Origin: Anaerolineae bacterium
GTDB lineage: Bacteria; Chloroflexota; Anaerolineae; Aggregatilineales; UBA2796
Assembly (NCBI GenBank): GCA_020851855.1
Contig: JADZBY010000511.1
Span: 1 to 7,676, forward strand
Direction: 5' to 3'
DNA length: 7,676 bases
Of this stretch, positions 1 through 6,724 are shown piece by piece. Position 1 is the first letter of the stretch. Each line of letters begins with the position of its first letter. The notes below the pieces were generated by a model. The model was not told where the DNA came from, did no database searches, and saw nothing but the letters and a program-made list of their open reading frames with translations. Both the position numbers and the translations under genes were made by a program.

Positions 1-98
1 GAAGCGACCGGGCTGAAGGTACGAAGCCCTTCGGGCTACAGACACCTTTTTCAGCCCGCCAGGGCTTGGTGACCTCAGCCCCGTGCTTCAGCGCGGGG
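1..98. repeat. Palindromic intergenic repeat, copy A (left edge cut by the window)
   Basis: This is a long imperfect inverted repeat. GGGCTGA at 10-16 pairs with TCAGCCC at 75-81, AAGCCCT at 24-30 with AGGGCTT at 61-67, and CGGGCT at 32-37 with AGCCCG at 53-58, around a loop at 38-52. Each arm also contains a local hairpin (AGCCC/GGGCT at 25-37 and AGCCC/GGGCT at 53-66). The right end carries a second hairpin, CCCCGTGC-TTCA-GCGCGGGG at 79-98, with one G-T wobble. The left end GAAGCGACCGGGCTGA matches the reverse complement of the right ends of the copies near 7413-7428 at all but one position, so the element is palindromic as a unit. Two relatives occur at 7333-7427 and 7462-7564. The role is unknown; it resembles REP-type elements. 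Confidence 0.85.
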
Positions 99-115
99 CG
101 TTGCGGACCACGCTC

Positions 116-155
116 GAAGCGATTGCCCTGGGCTTCCTATCAGGGCAATTGCTTC
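116..155. repeat. Perfect-length 15-bp hairpin
   Basis: GAAGCGATTGCCCTG at 116-130 pairs with CAGGGCAATTGCTTC at 141-155 over 15 bp with a single G-T wobble, leaving a 10-base loop. The bases after it (AAAATCC) are not a T-tract, so it does not look like an intrinsic terminator for + strand transcription. It sits between copy A of the palindromic family and the MITE-like element. Its right arm reappears in inverted orientation at 388-399. Confidence 0.7.
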
Positions 156-189
156 AAAATCCGCCGTTAAGGCCGGCAGCAGGAAGACG

Positions 190-321
190 CCTCACCCCCT
201 GACCCCCTCTCCACGCGGAGTACCGCGTAGAGAGGGGGAAATGGCGCAGCGTCGCTCCCCTCTCTATGCCTGCCGGGGTCCCCTCTGGGGTGGCAGGCAT
301 GGAGAGGGGTCGGGGGTGAGG
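190..321. repeat. MITE-like element with terminal inverted repeats and two internal hairpins
   Basis: The ends (190-213 and 300-321) are inverted repeats: CCTCACCCCC and GACCCC on the left answer GGGGTC and GGGGGTGAGG on the right, with two extra bases in the left arm. Inside are two strong hairpins. The first is CCCCCTCT 203-210 with AGAGGGGG 231-238, continued by ACGCGG 213-218 with CCGCGT 223-228 around an AGTA loop. The second is CCCCTCTCTATGCCTGCC 257-274 with GGCAGGCATGGAGAGGGG 292-309, with one wobble pair. No transposase and no clear target-site duplication are visible. The form suggests a non-autonomous, MITE-like or REP-like element, which is an inference from structure only. Confidence 0.75.
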
Positions 322-532
322 TCAGGAGAGTGATGCTGTCTGTCTGGGCCATGTCCGCTGTGCGCAGTGCATAACATCCTCTAGACCCAATTGCCCTGAC
401 GCTCCTCACCCAGCGCTTATGGCCGGTCCTCTGATAGCGCGATACACTCGGTGATAGCATCCCGGTGCGCCCGGCGGTGTTCTCACCATCGGAGTCTGCA
501 CCGGTCACTGAGTCGTTATTGAGGCTGCACCC
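322..532. other. Gene-free upstream region of the sortase gene
   Basis: No convincing coding sequence, RNA gene or sigma-70 type promoter is seen here. It contains a direct 7-base repeat TGATAGC at 432-438 and 452-458, 20 bases apart, and CAATTGCCCTGA at 388-399, the reverse complement of 140-151. The promoter of the downstream gene block presumably lies here, but no -35/-10 pair with acceptable spacing could be picked out. Confidence 0.5.
521..524 (+). promoter_or_regulatory. Shine-Dalgarno supporting the GTG start at 533
   Basis: GAGG lies eight bases before the GTG codon. No ATG start in this frame precedes the membrane anchor, so this site decides the start of the sortase gene. Confidence 0.6.
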
Positions 533-1255
533 GTGAGCTTGCCCTATACCCGCCGCCCACGCCGCAGTTTTTCATTCTGGCAAATGCTACTCCTGGGCAT
601 CGGCGTGGTCCTGATCGTCATGGCCTGGGATCAGCTCGGCAAGAGCCAGAATGGGCCAGACAGCGCCCCGTCGACCGGGTCCGACGTGGCGCTCACCCCG
701 ACTCTGCCGCGCAGTCTGACCGGCAGGGATGTGCTGCCCACGCCAACGCCGAACCTGAACGCGCCGCGACGCGCCATCGTCTTCCCGGCGGCGTCTCTGA
801 CGTCGCCCATCATCGAGTCGATCCGGACTGAAGATAGCTGGGAGACGCGCTACCTGGGCCACAACGTCGGCCATCTGGAAGGCACGGCCTGGCTGCACGG
901 GCCGGGCGCGAATATCGTGCTGGCCGGGCACGTCGAGGACGAAAACGGCGCACCGGGGCCGTTCGCGTACCTGTTCGGGGCGAAAGTGGGCGATCTGGTC
1001 ATCCTTCAGGAAGGCGGCCAGCAGGTGGTCTATCGCGTCACGGCCATCGACCGGGCCGAACCGACGGAGATGCAGTACGTGGCGCAAAACGGCAACCCGC
1101 GCCTGACCCTGATCACGTGCACCGACTGGAGCTACAGCGAGCGCACCTACCTGGGGCGGTTGATCGTGGTCGCGGAGCCAATCGAAGCCGCAGAGGCGCA
1201 GGGTTTGGCCGCCAACATCGCACCGCCCTTCGCCACGCCGACCGCCGCCCCGTGA
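533..1255 (+). CDS. Membrane-anchored sortase-family transpeptidase
   Basis: This is a 240-residue protein starting at GTG, eight bases after GAGG. A basic N-terminus (residues 6-11, RRPRRS region) precedes one membrane segment at about 17-32, then a Pro/Thr/Ser-rich linker to about residue 80. The sortase beta-barrel domain spans about 80-217. The catalytic triad is visible: His133 in LAGHV, Cys196 in TLITCTDW and Arg209 in YLGRLIVVAE, 13 residues after the Cys as in typical sortases. The family cleaves a C-terminal sorting signal and joins the protein to an amine nucleophile at the outer face of the membrane. The N-terminal anchor and extracellular C-terminal domain fit that. The class cannot be settled by eye; class E/F-like or an unclassified Chloroflexota type is likely. 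The C-terminal 20 residues are Ala/Pro-rich and probably disordered. No substrate with a sorting signal lies in the window. It leads the gene block, 55 bases before the nucleoside hydrolase. Confidence 0.9.
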   Translation: MSLPYTRRPRRSFSFWQMLLLGIGVVLIVMAWDQLGKSQNGPDSAPSTGSDVALTPTLPRSLTGRDVLPTPTPNLNAPRRAIVFPAASLTSPIIESIRTEDSWETRYLGHNVGHLEGTAWLHGPGANIVLAGHVEDENGAPGPFAYLFGAKVGDLVILQEGGQQVVYRVTAIDRAEPTEMQYVAQNGNPRLTLITCTDWSYSERTYLGRLIVVAEPIEAAEAQGLAANIAPPFATPTAAP

Positions 1256-1296
1256 GCCGGGCCGCCCGCAGAGCGGTTGGACCCTGATTACCCGTT

Positions 1297-1302
1297 GAGG
1301 AG
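1297..1302 (+). promoter_or_regulatory. Shine-Dalgarno supporting the TTG start at 1311
   Basis: GAGGAG lies eight bases before TTG. The protein's beta-1 strand and its Asp-rich metal motif follow directly, so no later start could keep the active site. This site justifies the rare TTG start. Confidence 0.7.
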
Positions 1303-1310
1303 CCTGCCTG

Positions 1311-2195
1311 TTGACCACGAAAATCCTGCTGGACACCGACATCGGGAGCGACATCGACGACGCCGTGTGTCTGGCCTATCTGCTGGCCCAGCCGGAATGT
1401 GAGCTGCTCGGCGTCACGACGGTGACCGGAGAAGCGGTGGAACGGGCAAAAATGGCCAGCGCGCTGTGCCGCGTCGCCGGGAAGCGCGTTCCCATCTATC
1501 CCGGCGCAGACCAGCCGTTGCTCGTCCCACAGCGCCAGCCGCACGCCCAGCAGAAGGGCGCGCTGCCGCACTGGCCGCACGACACGGATTTCCCCCGCGG
1601 ACAGGCAGTGCCTTTTCTGCGCGACATGATTCGCGCCCATCCCGGCGACGTGACGCTGCTCGCCATCGGCCCGCTGACGAACATCGCGCTGCTGTTCCAC
1701 GTCGATCCGGAGCTGCCCGGCCTGTTGAAAGAGCTGGTGCTGATGTGCGGCGTCTTCTCCGCGCACCTGTCGGCCTTCATGACGCCGGAATGGAACGCCC
1801 GCGTTGATCCGCACGCCACGGCCATGGTTTTTGGCAACCCGGCGCTGGCATTGCGCACCGTCGGAACGGACGTCACCAGCCGGGTGGTGATGGACGTGGA
1901 CGCCGTGCGGGCGCGCTTCAACTCCGGCCTGCTGCGCCCGGTGCTCGATTTCAGCGCGGCCTGGTTCGAGCACTACGACGTGTTGACCTTCCATGATCCG
2001 CTCGCCGCCGCCGCCATTTTTGACCCGGCCCTGTGCCAGTACACGCGCGGCGAGGTCGAGGTCGGCCTGGGCGACCCGGCGCAAGCGGGCATGACCTTCT
2101 GGCGGCCCAACGAGCGTGGCCGCCATACGATTGCCACGGCGGTGGACGCCGAGCGCTTTTTTGAGCACTTTTTCGCGGTATGTGACGCACGCTGA
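1311..2195 (+). CDS. Nucleoside hydrolase (IUNH family ribonucleoside N-glycosidase)
   Basis: This 294-residue protein is close to the family's usual 300-320. The TTG start is set by GAGGAG eight bases upstream. Family motifs are intact: the N-terminal calcium-binding cluster DTDIGSDIDDA (residues 8-18), AIGPLTNIALL (118-128), the MCG loop (145-147), EWNARVDPHA (160-169, with the sugar-binding Glu/Asn and a conserved Asp) and FHDPLAA (227-233, catalytic-site His and Asp). Family knowledge: these calcium-dependent enzymes hydrolyse the N-glycosidic bond of nucleosides to free base and ribose in salvage or catabolism, usually in the cytoplasm. No signal peptide is seen, which fits. Purine versus pyrimidine preference cannot be read from sequence alone. 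The next gene encodes an MFS transporter 63 bases downstream, compatible with an uptake-and-cleavage pair, though the transported substrate is unknown. Other members of this fold act on related ribosides, so substrate is the main uncertainty. Confidence 0.92.
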   Translation: MTTKILLDTDIGSDIDDAVCLAYLLAQPECELLGVTTVTGEAVERAKMASALCRVAGKRVPIYPGADQPLLVPQRQPHAQQKGALPHWPHDTDFPRGQAVPFLRDMIRAHPGDVTLLAIGPLTNIALLFHVDPELPGLLKELVLMCGVFSAHLSAFMTPEWNARVDPHATAMVFGNPALALRTVGTDVTSRVVMDVDAVRARFNSGLLRPVLDFSAAWFEHYDVLTFHDPLAAAAIFDPALCQYTRGEVEVGLGDPAQAGMTFWRPNERGRHTIATAVDAERFFEHFFAVCDAR

Positions 2196-2258
2196 CCCCG
2201 ATCCGCCCCTCTGTGATATTGCCCACGGGCGGACCGGCGGCGCAGCCCGGCCAATCTC

Positions 2259-3575
2259 ATGACGAACGTAACAACGCCGATCCTTGAACAAGCGGCAGAC
2301 TCCCCGGACACGTCTCGCGGGAGCGGGTGGCGGCTTCCCGGCCTGAACCGCCCCATGCTGTATTTCCTGCTGTACAACTTCATCTTCAACTTCGGGCTGT
2401 ACGGCGTCGCAGACGTGGTGCTCAACTTCTATTTCGTCAGCCTGGGTGTGCCGCCGGAAACCATCGGCATCCTGCAAACGCTGACGCGCGTGGGCGGCAT
2501 CCTGGCCGGGATTCCTGCCGGGATGCTGGCCGACCGGTTCGGCGCGCGGCGCATCACCGTCGTGGCCATGATCGTCGCCGCGCTGAGTTACATCCCCATG
2601 ATCAGCCTGCCGTCCGTGCCGGTCATGGCCTTCAGCCGCATTTTGCTCGGCCTGAGCTTCACGTCGGCCCTCATCGCCGCCACGCCGCTGCTCGTCTCGC
2701 TCGTGGAGCCGCGCCACCGCACGCACGCCCTGTCGTACTACCAGATCGTGTCGCTGGCGGGCACGTCGCTCGGCACGCTGGCGGGCGGATTTTTGCCCGC
2801 CGCACTGGTCGGTATCTTCCCACTCCCGGCCCACGTTGACGGCCCGCCGGAGCAATCGTCGCTCGCCTATGGCCTGACGTTGGCGACGGGCGCAGTGCTT
2901 CTGCTGGTCAGCATCCTGCCGCTGCTGCCGATGGCTCCGCCGCGGCTGGCCCAACCACGAGACGCGCAGGATCGGACCGGCGCGCGCACGCCGTGGCTGA
3001 AACTGGCCTTTCTCACCTTCCCCTGGCTGCTGTTCGGCGTCTCGGCGGGCCTCAGCTTCCCGTTCTACAACCTGTTCTTCCGGCAGCGTTTTGAGGCGAC
3101 CGACACGGTTGTCGGCTCGATCCTGAGCCTGGGCTGGCTGGTGATGGGCCTGGTCGGGCTGGCCGCGCCGTGGCTGGAAAAGCGCCTGGGCAGGTTGCAA
3201 GCCATCTTTCTCACCAGCGTCGTGGCCGCCATCATGTTCCTGGCGCTCGGCGCGGCGGAAACGCTGCCGCTCGGCATCGTGGCCTACGTCATCGCGGCCA
3301 GCGTGCGAAATCTGTTCGCCATCTTCTTCACGCCGGTCATCCTGGATGCCTTTGGGCCGAGGCTGTACAGCCTGTCCAGCGGATTCGGCTCGCTGGTGTG
3401 GAATGTGGGATACTTCGCCAGCGGGACGTTCAGCGGATTCTGGGCGGCGAGTTATGGCTTCGGCTTCCTGATGAACCTCGTCGCCGCCCTGGTCTTCGTC
3501 ACGGCCATCGTGACGTGGGCCATTTTCGCCCGCCGCCGGGACGCCGTGCCTGCGGGCGGCGCTCCGGCAGTCTGA
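2259..3575 (+). CDS. Major facilitator superfamily (MFS) transporter
   Basis: This is a 438-residue integral membrane protein. About twelve hydrophobic segments can be drawn: near 34-58, 66-92, 98-116, 121-148, 158-187, 203-228, 247-275, 282-303, 313-332, 336-361, 372-397 and 398-424, with a hydrophilic central loop at about 229-246. MFS motif A follows segment 2: GMLADRFGARRI at 88-99. A second, weaker version (LEKRLGRLQ at 306-314) sits at the equivalent place in the second half, as expected from the internal duplication. The ATG start lacks a clear Shine-Dalgarno. The 30-residue N-terminal extension before the first membrane segment is polar and presumably cytoplasmic. The substrate is not recognisable. 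Position after a nucleoside hydrolase hints at nucleosides, bases or a related solute, and position before a carboxylase could hint at an organic acid. Both are inference. Confidence 0.88.
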   Translation: MTNVTTPILEQAADSPDTSRGSGWRLPGLNRPMLYFLLYNFIFNFGLYGVADVVLNFYFVSLGVPPETIGILQTLTRVGGILAGIPAGMLADRFGARRITVVAMIVAALSYIPMISLPSVPVMAFSRILLGLSFTSALIAATPLLVSLVEPRHRTHALSYYQIVSLAGTSLGTLAGGFLPAALVGIFPLPAHVDGPPEQSSLAYGLTLATGAVLLLVSILPLLPMAPPRLAQPRDAQDRTGARTPWLKLAFLTFPWLLFGVSAGLSFPFYNLFFRQRFEATDTVVGSILSLGWLVMGLVGLAAPWLEKRLGRLQAIFLTSVVAAIMFLALGAAETLPLGIVAYVIAASVRNLFAIFFTPVILDAFGPRLYSLSSGFGSLVWNVGYFASGTFSGFWAASYGFGFLMNLVAALVFVTAIVTWAIFARRRDAVPAGGAPAV

Positions 3576-3613
3576 GGCGGTGTCCAACCGTGGATTGGAG
3601 CATGGCTCCGGAT

Positions 3614-3618
3614 AGGAG
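3614..3618 (+). promoter_or_regulatory. Shine-Dalgarno before the carboxyltransferase gene
   Basis: AGGAG lies five bases before GTG at 3624 and eight bases before TTG at 3627. Either could be the true start and they differ by one residue. A later ATG at 3663 has only a poorly spaced AAGG before it and is less likely. Confidence 0.6.
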
Positions 3619-3623
3619 AGGTT

Positions 3624-5198
3624 GTGTTGGCCGAAGACGAAGGTAAAGGCAAAGATAAGGACATGGACTCGTTTGTCCAGGACCTGCGCAAACGGCGGGC
3701 CATCGCCCAGGGCATGCCCGAAGAAGCCGCCGCGCAGCACAAAAAGGGCCGCCTGACCGCCCGCGAGCGGCTGGACGTGCTCTTTGATCCCGGCACATTC
3801 ACCGAGATTGACACCCTGGTCCTGCCGCGCTACGAGACGTACCTGGGCGGCAAGTCGTCCCGGTATGGCGACGGCGTGGTGACCGGCTTCGGGATGATCA
3901 ACGGGCGGCGGGTGGTCGTCGCCTCGCAGGACGCCAGCGTCATGGGCGGCTCGCTGGGCGAGATGCACGCCAACAAGATCGTCAAGGCCATGCGCATGGC
4001 GCTGGAATACGGCTGCCCGTTCATCGCCCTCAACGATTCGGGCGGCGCGCGCATCCAGGAAGGCGTCGACAGCCTGGGCGGCTACGCGCGCATCTTCGAC
4101 GCGAACTGCGAGGCGTCCGGCGTCATCCCGCAACTGTCCGTGATCCTCGGCCCGTGCGCGGGCGGGGCAGTCTATTCACCCGCGCTCACCGATTTCGTGT
4201 TCATGACCGAAAACAGCTACATGTTCATCACCGGGCCGGACGTGGTGCGCGCCGTGATGCAGGAGAATGTCTCCCAGGAAGAGCTTGGCGGCGGCAACAT
4301 TCACGCGCGGGAGAGCGGCGTGTGCCATTTCCTGACGCGCGACGACCGCGAGTGCCTGCACCAGGTCCGCACCCTGCTCAGTTACCTGCCGTCCAACAAC
4401 CAGGAAGACCCACCCTACATCCCACCCGCCGACGATCCCGCGCGGCGCTGCCCGGAACTCGAACAGATCGTGCCGGTGGACCCGTACAAGCCGTACGACG
4501 TGCGGCAGGTCATCGCCAGCATCGTGGACGACGGGCGCTTTTTCGAGGTGCACCAGCTCTGGGCCGAAAATATGGTCGTCGGTTTCGCCCGGCTCAACGG
4601 CTGGACGGTGGGCATGGTCGCCAACCAGCCCATGTTCCTGGCGGGCTGCATCGACATCCGCGCCTCGGTCAAGGCGGCGCACTTCATCCGCATCTGCGAC
4701 GCCTACAATATCCCGATCATCACCCTGCAGGACGTGCCCGGCTTCTTGCCCGGCAAAGACCAGGAATACGGCGGCATCATCCGCAACGGCGCGCGCATGA
4801 TCTACGCCTACAGCGAGGCGACCGTGCCCAAGCTGATGGTCATCCTGCGCAAGAGCTACGGCGGCGCGTACTGCGTCATGAGCAGCAAGGGCTTGCGCGG
4901 CGATTTGCTCTACGCCTGGCCAAACGCGGAGATCGCCGTCATGGGCGCAGAAGGCGCGGTCAATATCCTGTTCCGCAGCGCGCTCAAGGAAGCGCCCGAT
5001 CCGAACGCCGCGCGCGCTGCGCTGGTGCGGGATTACGAGCGGCGCTTCAACAATCCCTACGTGGCGGCGGCGCGCGGCCTGATCGACGACGTGATCGAGC
5101 CGCGCGATACGCGCAGTGTGCTGATCCGGGGCCTGGAGCTGACGCTGTCCAAGCGCGAGCGCCACGTGCCGCGCAAACACGGCATTTCCCCGGCCTAA
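3624..5198 (+). CDS. Acyl-CoA carboxylase carboxyltransferase (beta) subunit, PccB/MmdA-like
   Basis: This 524-residue protein has the usual length for propionyl-CoA-type carboxyltransferases. Two crotonase-like halves are present. The N-terminal half has DSGGARIQEG (138-147, acyl-CoA oxyanion hole), GPCAGGAVYSPALTDF (176-191) and the SYMFITGPDVV stretch (198-208). The C-terminal half has DVPGFLPG (370-377), GGIIRNGA (383-390, second oxyanion site for carboxybiotin) and AWPNAEIAVMGAEGAVNILF (431-450). No zinc-finger Cys cluster of the AccD type is present, so it is not the two-part AccA/AccD form. The family transfers CO2 from carboxybiotin to the alpha carbon of an acyl-CoA, or runs the reverse in decarboxylases and transcarboxylases. 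The substrate-selecting position in GGAY-x-VM holds Cys417, where propionyl enzymes usually have Asp. The next gene starts 15 bases later, so translational coupling and one complex are likely. Confidence 0.93.
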   Translation: MLAEDEGKGKDKDMDSFVQDLRKRRAIAQGMPEEAAAQHKKGRLTARERLDVLFDPGTFTEIDTLVLPRYETYLGGKSSRYGDGVVTGFGMINGRRVVVASQDASVMGGSLGEMHANKIVKAMRMALEYGCPFIALNDSGGARIQEGVDSLGGYARIFDANCEASGVIPQLSVILGPCAGGAVYSPALTDFVFMTENSYMFITGPDVVRAVMQENVSQEELGGGNIHARESGVCHFLTRDDRECLHQVRTLLSYLPSNNQEDPPYIPPADDPARRCPELEQIVPVDPYKPYDVRQVIASIVDDGRFFEVHQLWAENMVVGFARLNGWTVGMVANQPMFLAGCIDIRASVKAAHFIRICDAYNIPIITLQDVPGFLPGKDQEYGGIIRNGARMIYAYSEATVPKLMVILRKSYGGAYCVMSSKGLRGDLLYAWPNAEIAVMGAEGAVNILFRSALKEAPDPNAARAALVRDYERRFNNPYVAAARGLIDDVIEPRDTRSVLIRGLELTLSKRERHVPRKHGISPA

Positions 5199-5213
5199 GA
5201 AGGACAGCAGGGC

Positions 5214-6698
5214 ATGTTTGAGAAGCTACTGATCGCCAACCGGGGCGAGATCGCGGTGCGCATCATCCGCACCTGCCGCGAGATGGGCATCGCCACGGTG
5301 GCGCTTTACGAAGCGGACGACCGCGACTCGCTGCATGTGCGGCTCGCGGACGAAGCGTACCGGCTGGATGCGCCGGGCGGCTTCCTGAATGCGCGCGCGG
5401 TGCTCGACATGGCGCTGCAAAAGGGCGCGCAGGCCGTTCATCCGGGTTATGGCTTCCTGGCCGAGTCGCAGGACTTCATCGCCCTGTGTGAAGCGGCGGG
5501 TATCGCCTTCATCGGGCCGCCGCTGCGCGTTGTACAGCCGGTGACGGACCGCGTCGCGGCGCTCAACCGGGCGCGCGAGGCCGGTTTCCGCACCGTGGAC
5601 TACTCGCCGCGCACCTTTGGCCCGGATGAGGTGGACGCGCTCCCCGCCGCTGCCCAGGCTATCGGCTACCCGCTCATGGTCAAGTCCGTGCGCGGCGGGC
5701 GCGGACCCGGTTCGCGCTGGGTGCGCTCGGCGGGCGGTCTGGAGCGGGCGGTGCGGCAGGCGCAGGCCGAAGCGCAGGCCGTCTTTGATGACCAGCGTGT
5801 GTACCTGGAAAAAGCGCTGCCTTCCGTCCACCAGATCGGCGTGCAAATCCTTGCCGACCGGCACGGCAACGTCTTCCACCTGGGCGAGCGCGAAGGCTCC
5901 CTGTTGTATGTGAACCGCAAGCTGGTCGAAGAAGCGCCCGCGCCGAGCCTGTCGCCCGCCCAGCGTGAGCAACTCTGGGATGATGCGCTGCGGCTGGCGC
6001 GGCGCTTTGGCCTGGAAAACGCCTGCACGGTCGAATTTATCGTGGATGGGCAGGACCGGGCCTACTTCACCGAGATCAAGACCCGCATCCAGACCGAGCA
6101 CCCGCTGGTCGAGATGCTCACGCGCGTCGATCTGGTGCGCCAGCAGATGCTCATCGCGGCGGGCGAGCGGCTGGCGTTCGGCTCGCAGGCGGATGTGCTG
6201 CCGCGCGGCTGGGCTATCCAGTGCCGCATCACCGCCGAGGACCCGTGGCATCGCCTGATGCCCAGCCCAGGCCGGTTGGATATGGTGCGCTTTCCCGGCG
6301 GGCCGGACGTGCGCAGCGATACGTACGTGTACAGCGGCGCGGTCGTGCCATCCACGTACAGCCCGCTCATCGCCAAGCTGATCGTGTGGGGCGACGACCG
6401 CCCGACCGCCGTCGCCCGCCTCAAGCGCGCCCTGTCCGAGGTGGTCATGCTCGGCGTGGCCACTAACCTGCCCGTGTTGCAAGAGATCATCAGCCGTCCG
6501 GGCTTCGAGTCGGGCCAGTACGATACCAGCCACCTGACCGGCGGCGGGCCGGGCGCACCGCCCGATCCGCAATACCTCTCCGATCTGGCGGCGGCGGTGG
6601 CTATCTACACCATGCGCCGCAACCAGTCGTTCCGGCCCACTGTGCCCGACCGCCTGCATAGCGGCTGGCATCGCGACGCCCGGCGCTTGCCCCGCTGA
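5214..6698 (+). CDS. Biotin carboxylase homologue (AccC-like ATP-grasp) with a degenerate ATP site
   Basis: This is a 494-residue protein with an ATG start and AAGAAGGA nine bases upstream, overlapping the previous stop. It is clearly a biotin carboxylase by descent: N-terminal KLLIANRGEIAVRIIR (4-19), HPGYGFLAES (76-85), central ATP-grasp domain, TRIQTEHPLVEM (290-301) and QCRITAEDP (336-344). Compared with E. coli AccC from memory, K159, E201, K202, K238, E276, E288, R292, Q294, E296 and R338 are kept (here K157, E199, K200, K236, E274, E287, R291, Q293, E295, R338). Changed are K116 to R113, H209 to Q207, E211 to G209, Q233 to L231, H236 to N234, N290 to K289 and V295 to T294. The CSMQRRHQK signature reads GSLLYVNRK (228-236). 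The Gly-rich loop GGGGGRGM reads RGGRGPGS (160-167). The frame is intact around these sites. The tail beyond about 441 resembles the linker of fused alpha subunits. Activity as an ATP-driven carboxylase is uncertain. Confidence 0.88.
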   Translation: MFEKLLIANRGEIAVRIIRTCREMGIATVALYEADDRDSLHVRLADEAYRLDAPGGFLNARAVLDMALQKGAQAVHPGYGFLAESQDFIALCEAAGIAFIGPPLRVVQPVTDRVAALNRAREAGFRTVDYSPRTFGPDEVDALPAAAQAIGYPLMVKSVRGGRGPGSRWVRSAGGLERAVRQAQAEAQAVFDDQRVYLEKALPSVHQIGVQILADRHGNVFHLGEREGSLLYVNRKLVEEAPAPSLSPAQREQLWDDALRLARRFGLENACTVEFIVDGQDRAYFTEIKTRIQTEHPLVEMLTRVDLVRQQMLIAAGERLAFGSQADVLPRGWAIQCRITAEDPWHRLMPSPGRLDMVRFPGGPDVRSDTYVYSGAVVPSTYSPLIAKLIVWGDDRPTAVARLKRALSEVVMLGVATNLPVLQEIISRPGFESGQYDTSHLTGGGPGAPPDPQYLSDLAAAVAIYTMRRNQSFRPTVPDRLHSGWHRDARRLPR

Positions 6699-6724
6699 AC
6701 CGGCCCGAAAGGAAACGAGGCACG

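Noticed and set aside
391..448. Sigma-70 type promoter using TTGCCC at 391 or TACACT at 443
   Set aside because: Neither hexamer has a partner of acceptable quality at 16-19 bases spacing.
167..508. Minus-strand open frame of 113 codons upstream of the sortase
   Set aside because: It crosses the MITE-like element and its hairpins, has low-complexity composition and no domain-like pattern.
3597..3609. GGAGC-ATG-GCTCC hairpin just before the carboxyltransferase ribosome site
   Set aside because: Five base pairs with a three-base loop is weak and common by chance in GC-rich DNA; it is not enough to claim regulation.
1113..4133. Very long open frame (about 1000 codons) on the minus strand, antisense to several genes
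   Set aside because: It runs across the ends of the sortase, nucleoside hydrolase, transporter and carboxyltransferase genes, which all have clear family motifs. Its translation is rich in Arg, Gln, His and Ala with no recognisable domain, the usual shadow of GC-rich codon use.
5880..5935. A frameshift as the cause of the odd GSLLYVNRK block in the biotin carboxylase homologue
   Set aside because: The flanking conserved blocks align without any gap in the same frame, and a neighbouring frame checked here meets a stop and does not restore the CSxQRRxQK motif.
5226..6671. Long minus-strand open frame (481 codons) antisense to the biotin carboxylase homologue, and a similar one at 4176-5180
   Set aside because: The composition is biased, no motif is seen, and each sits exactly opposite a well-supported gene; both are codon-bias shadows.
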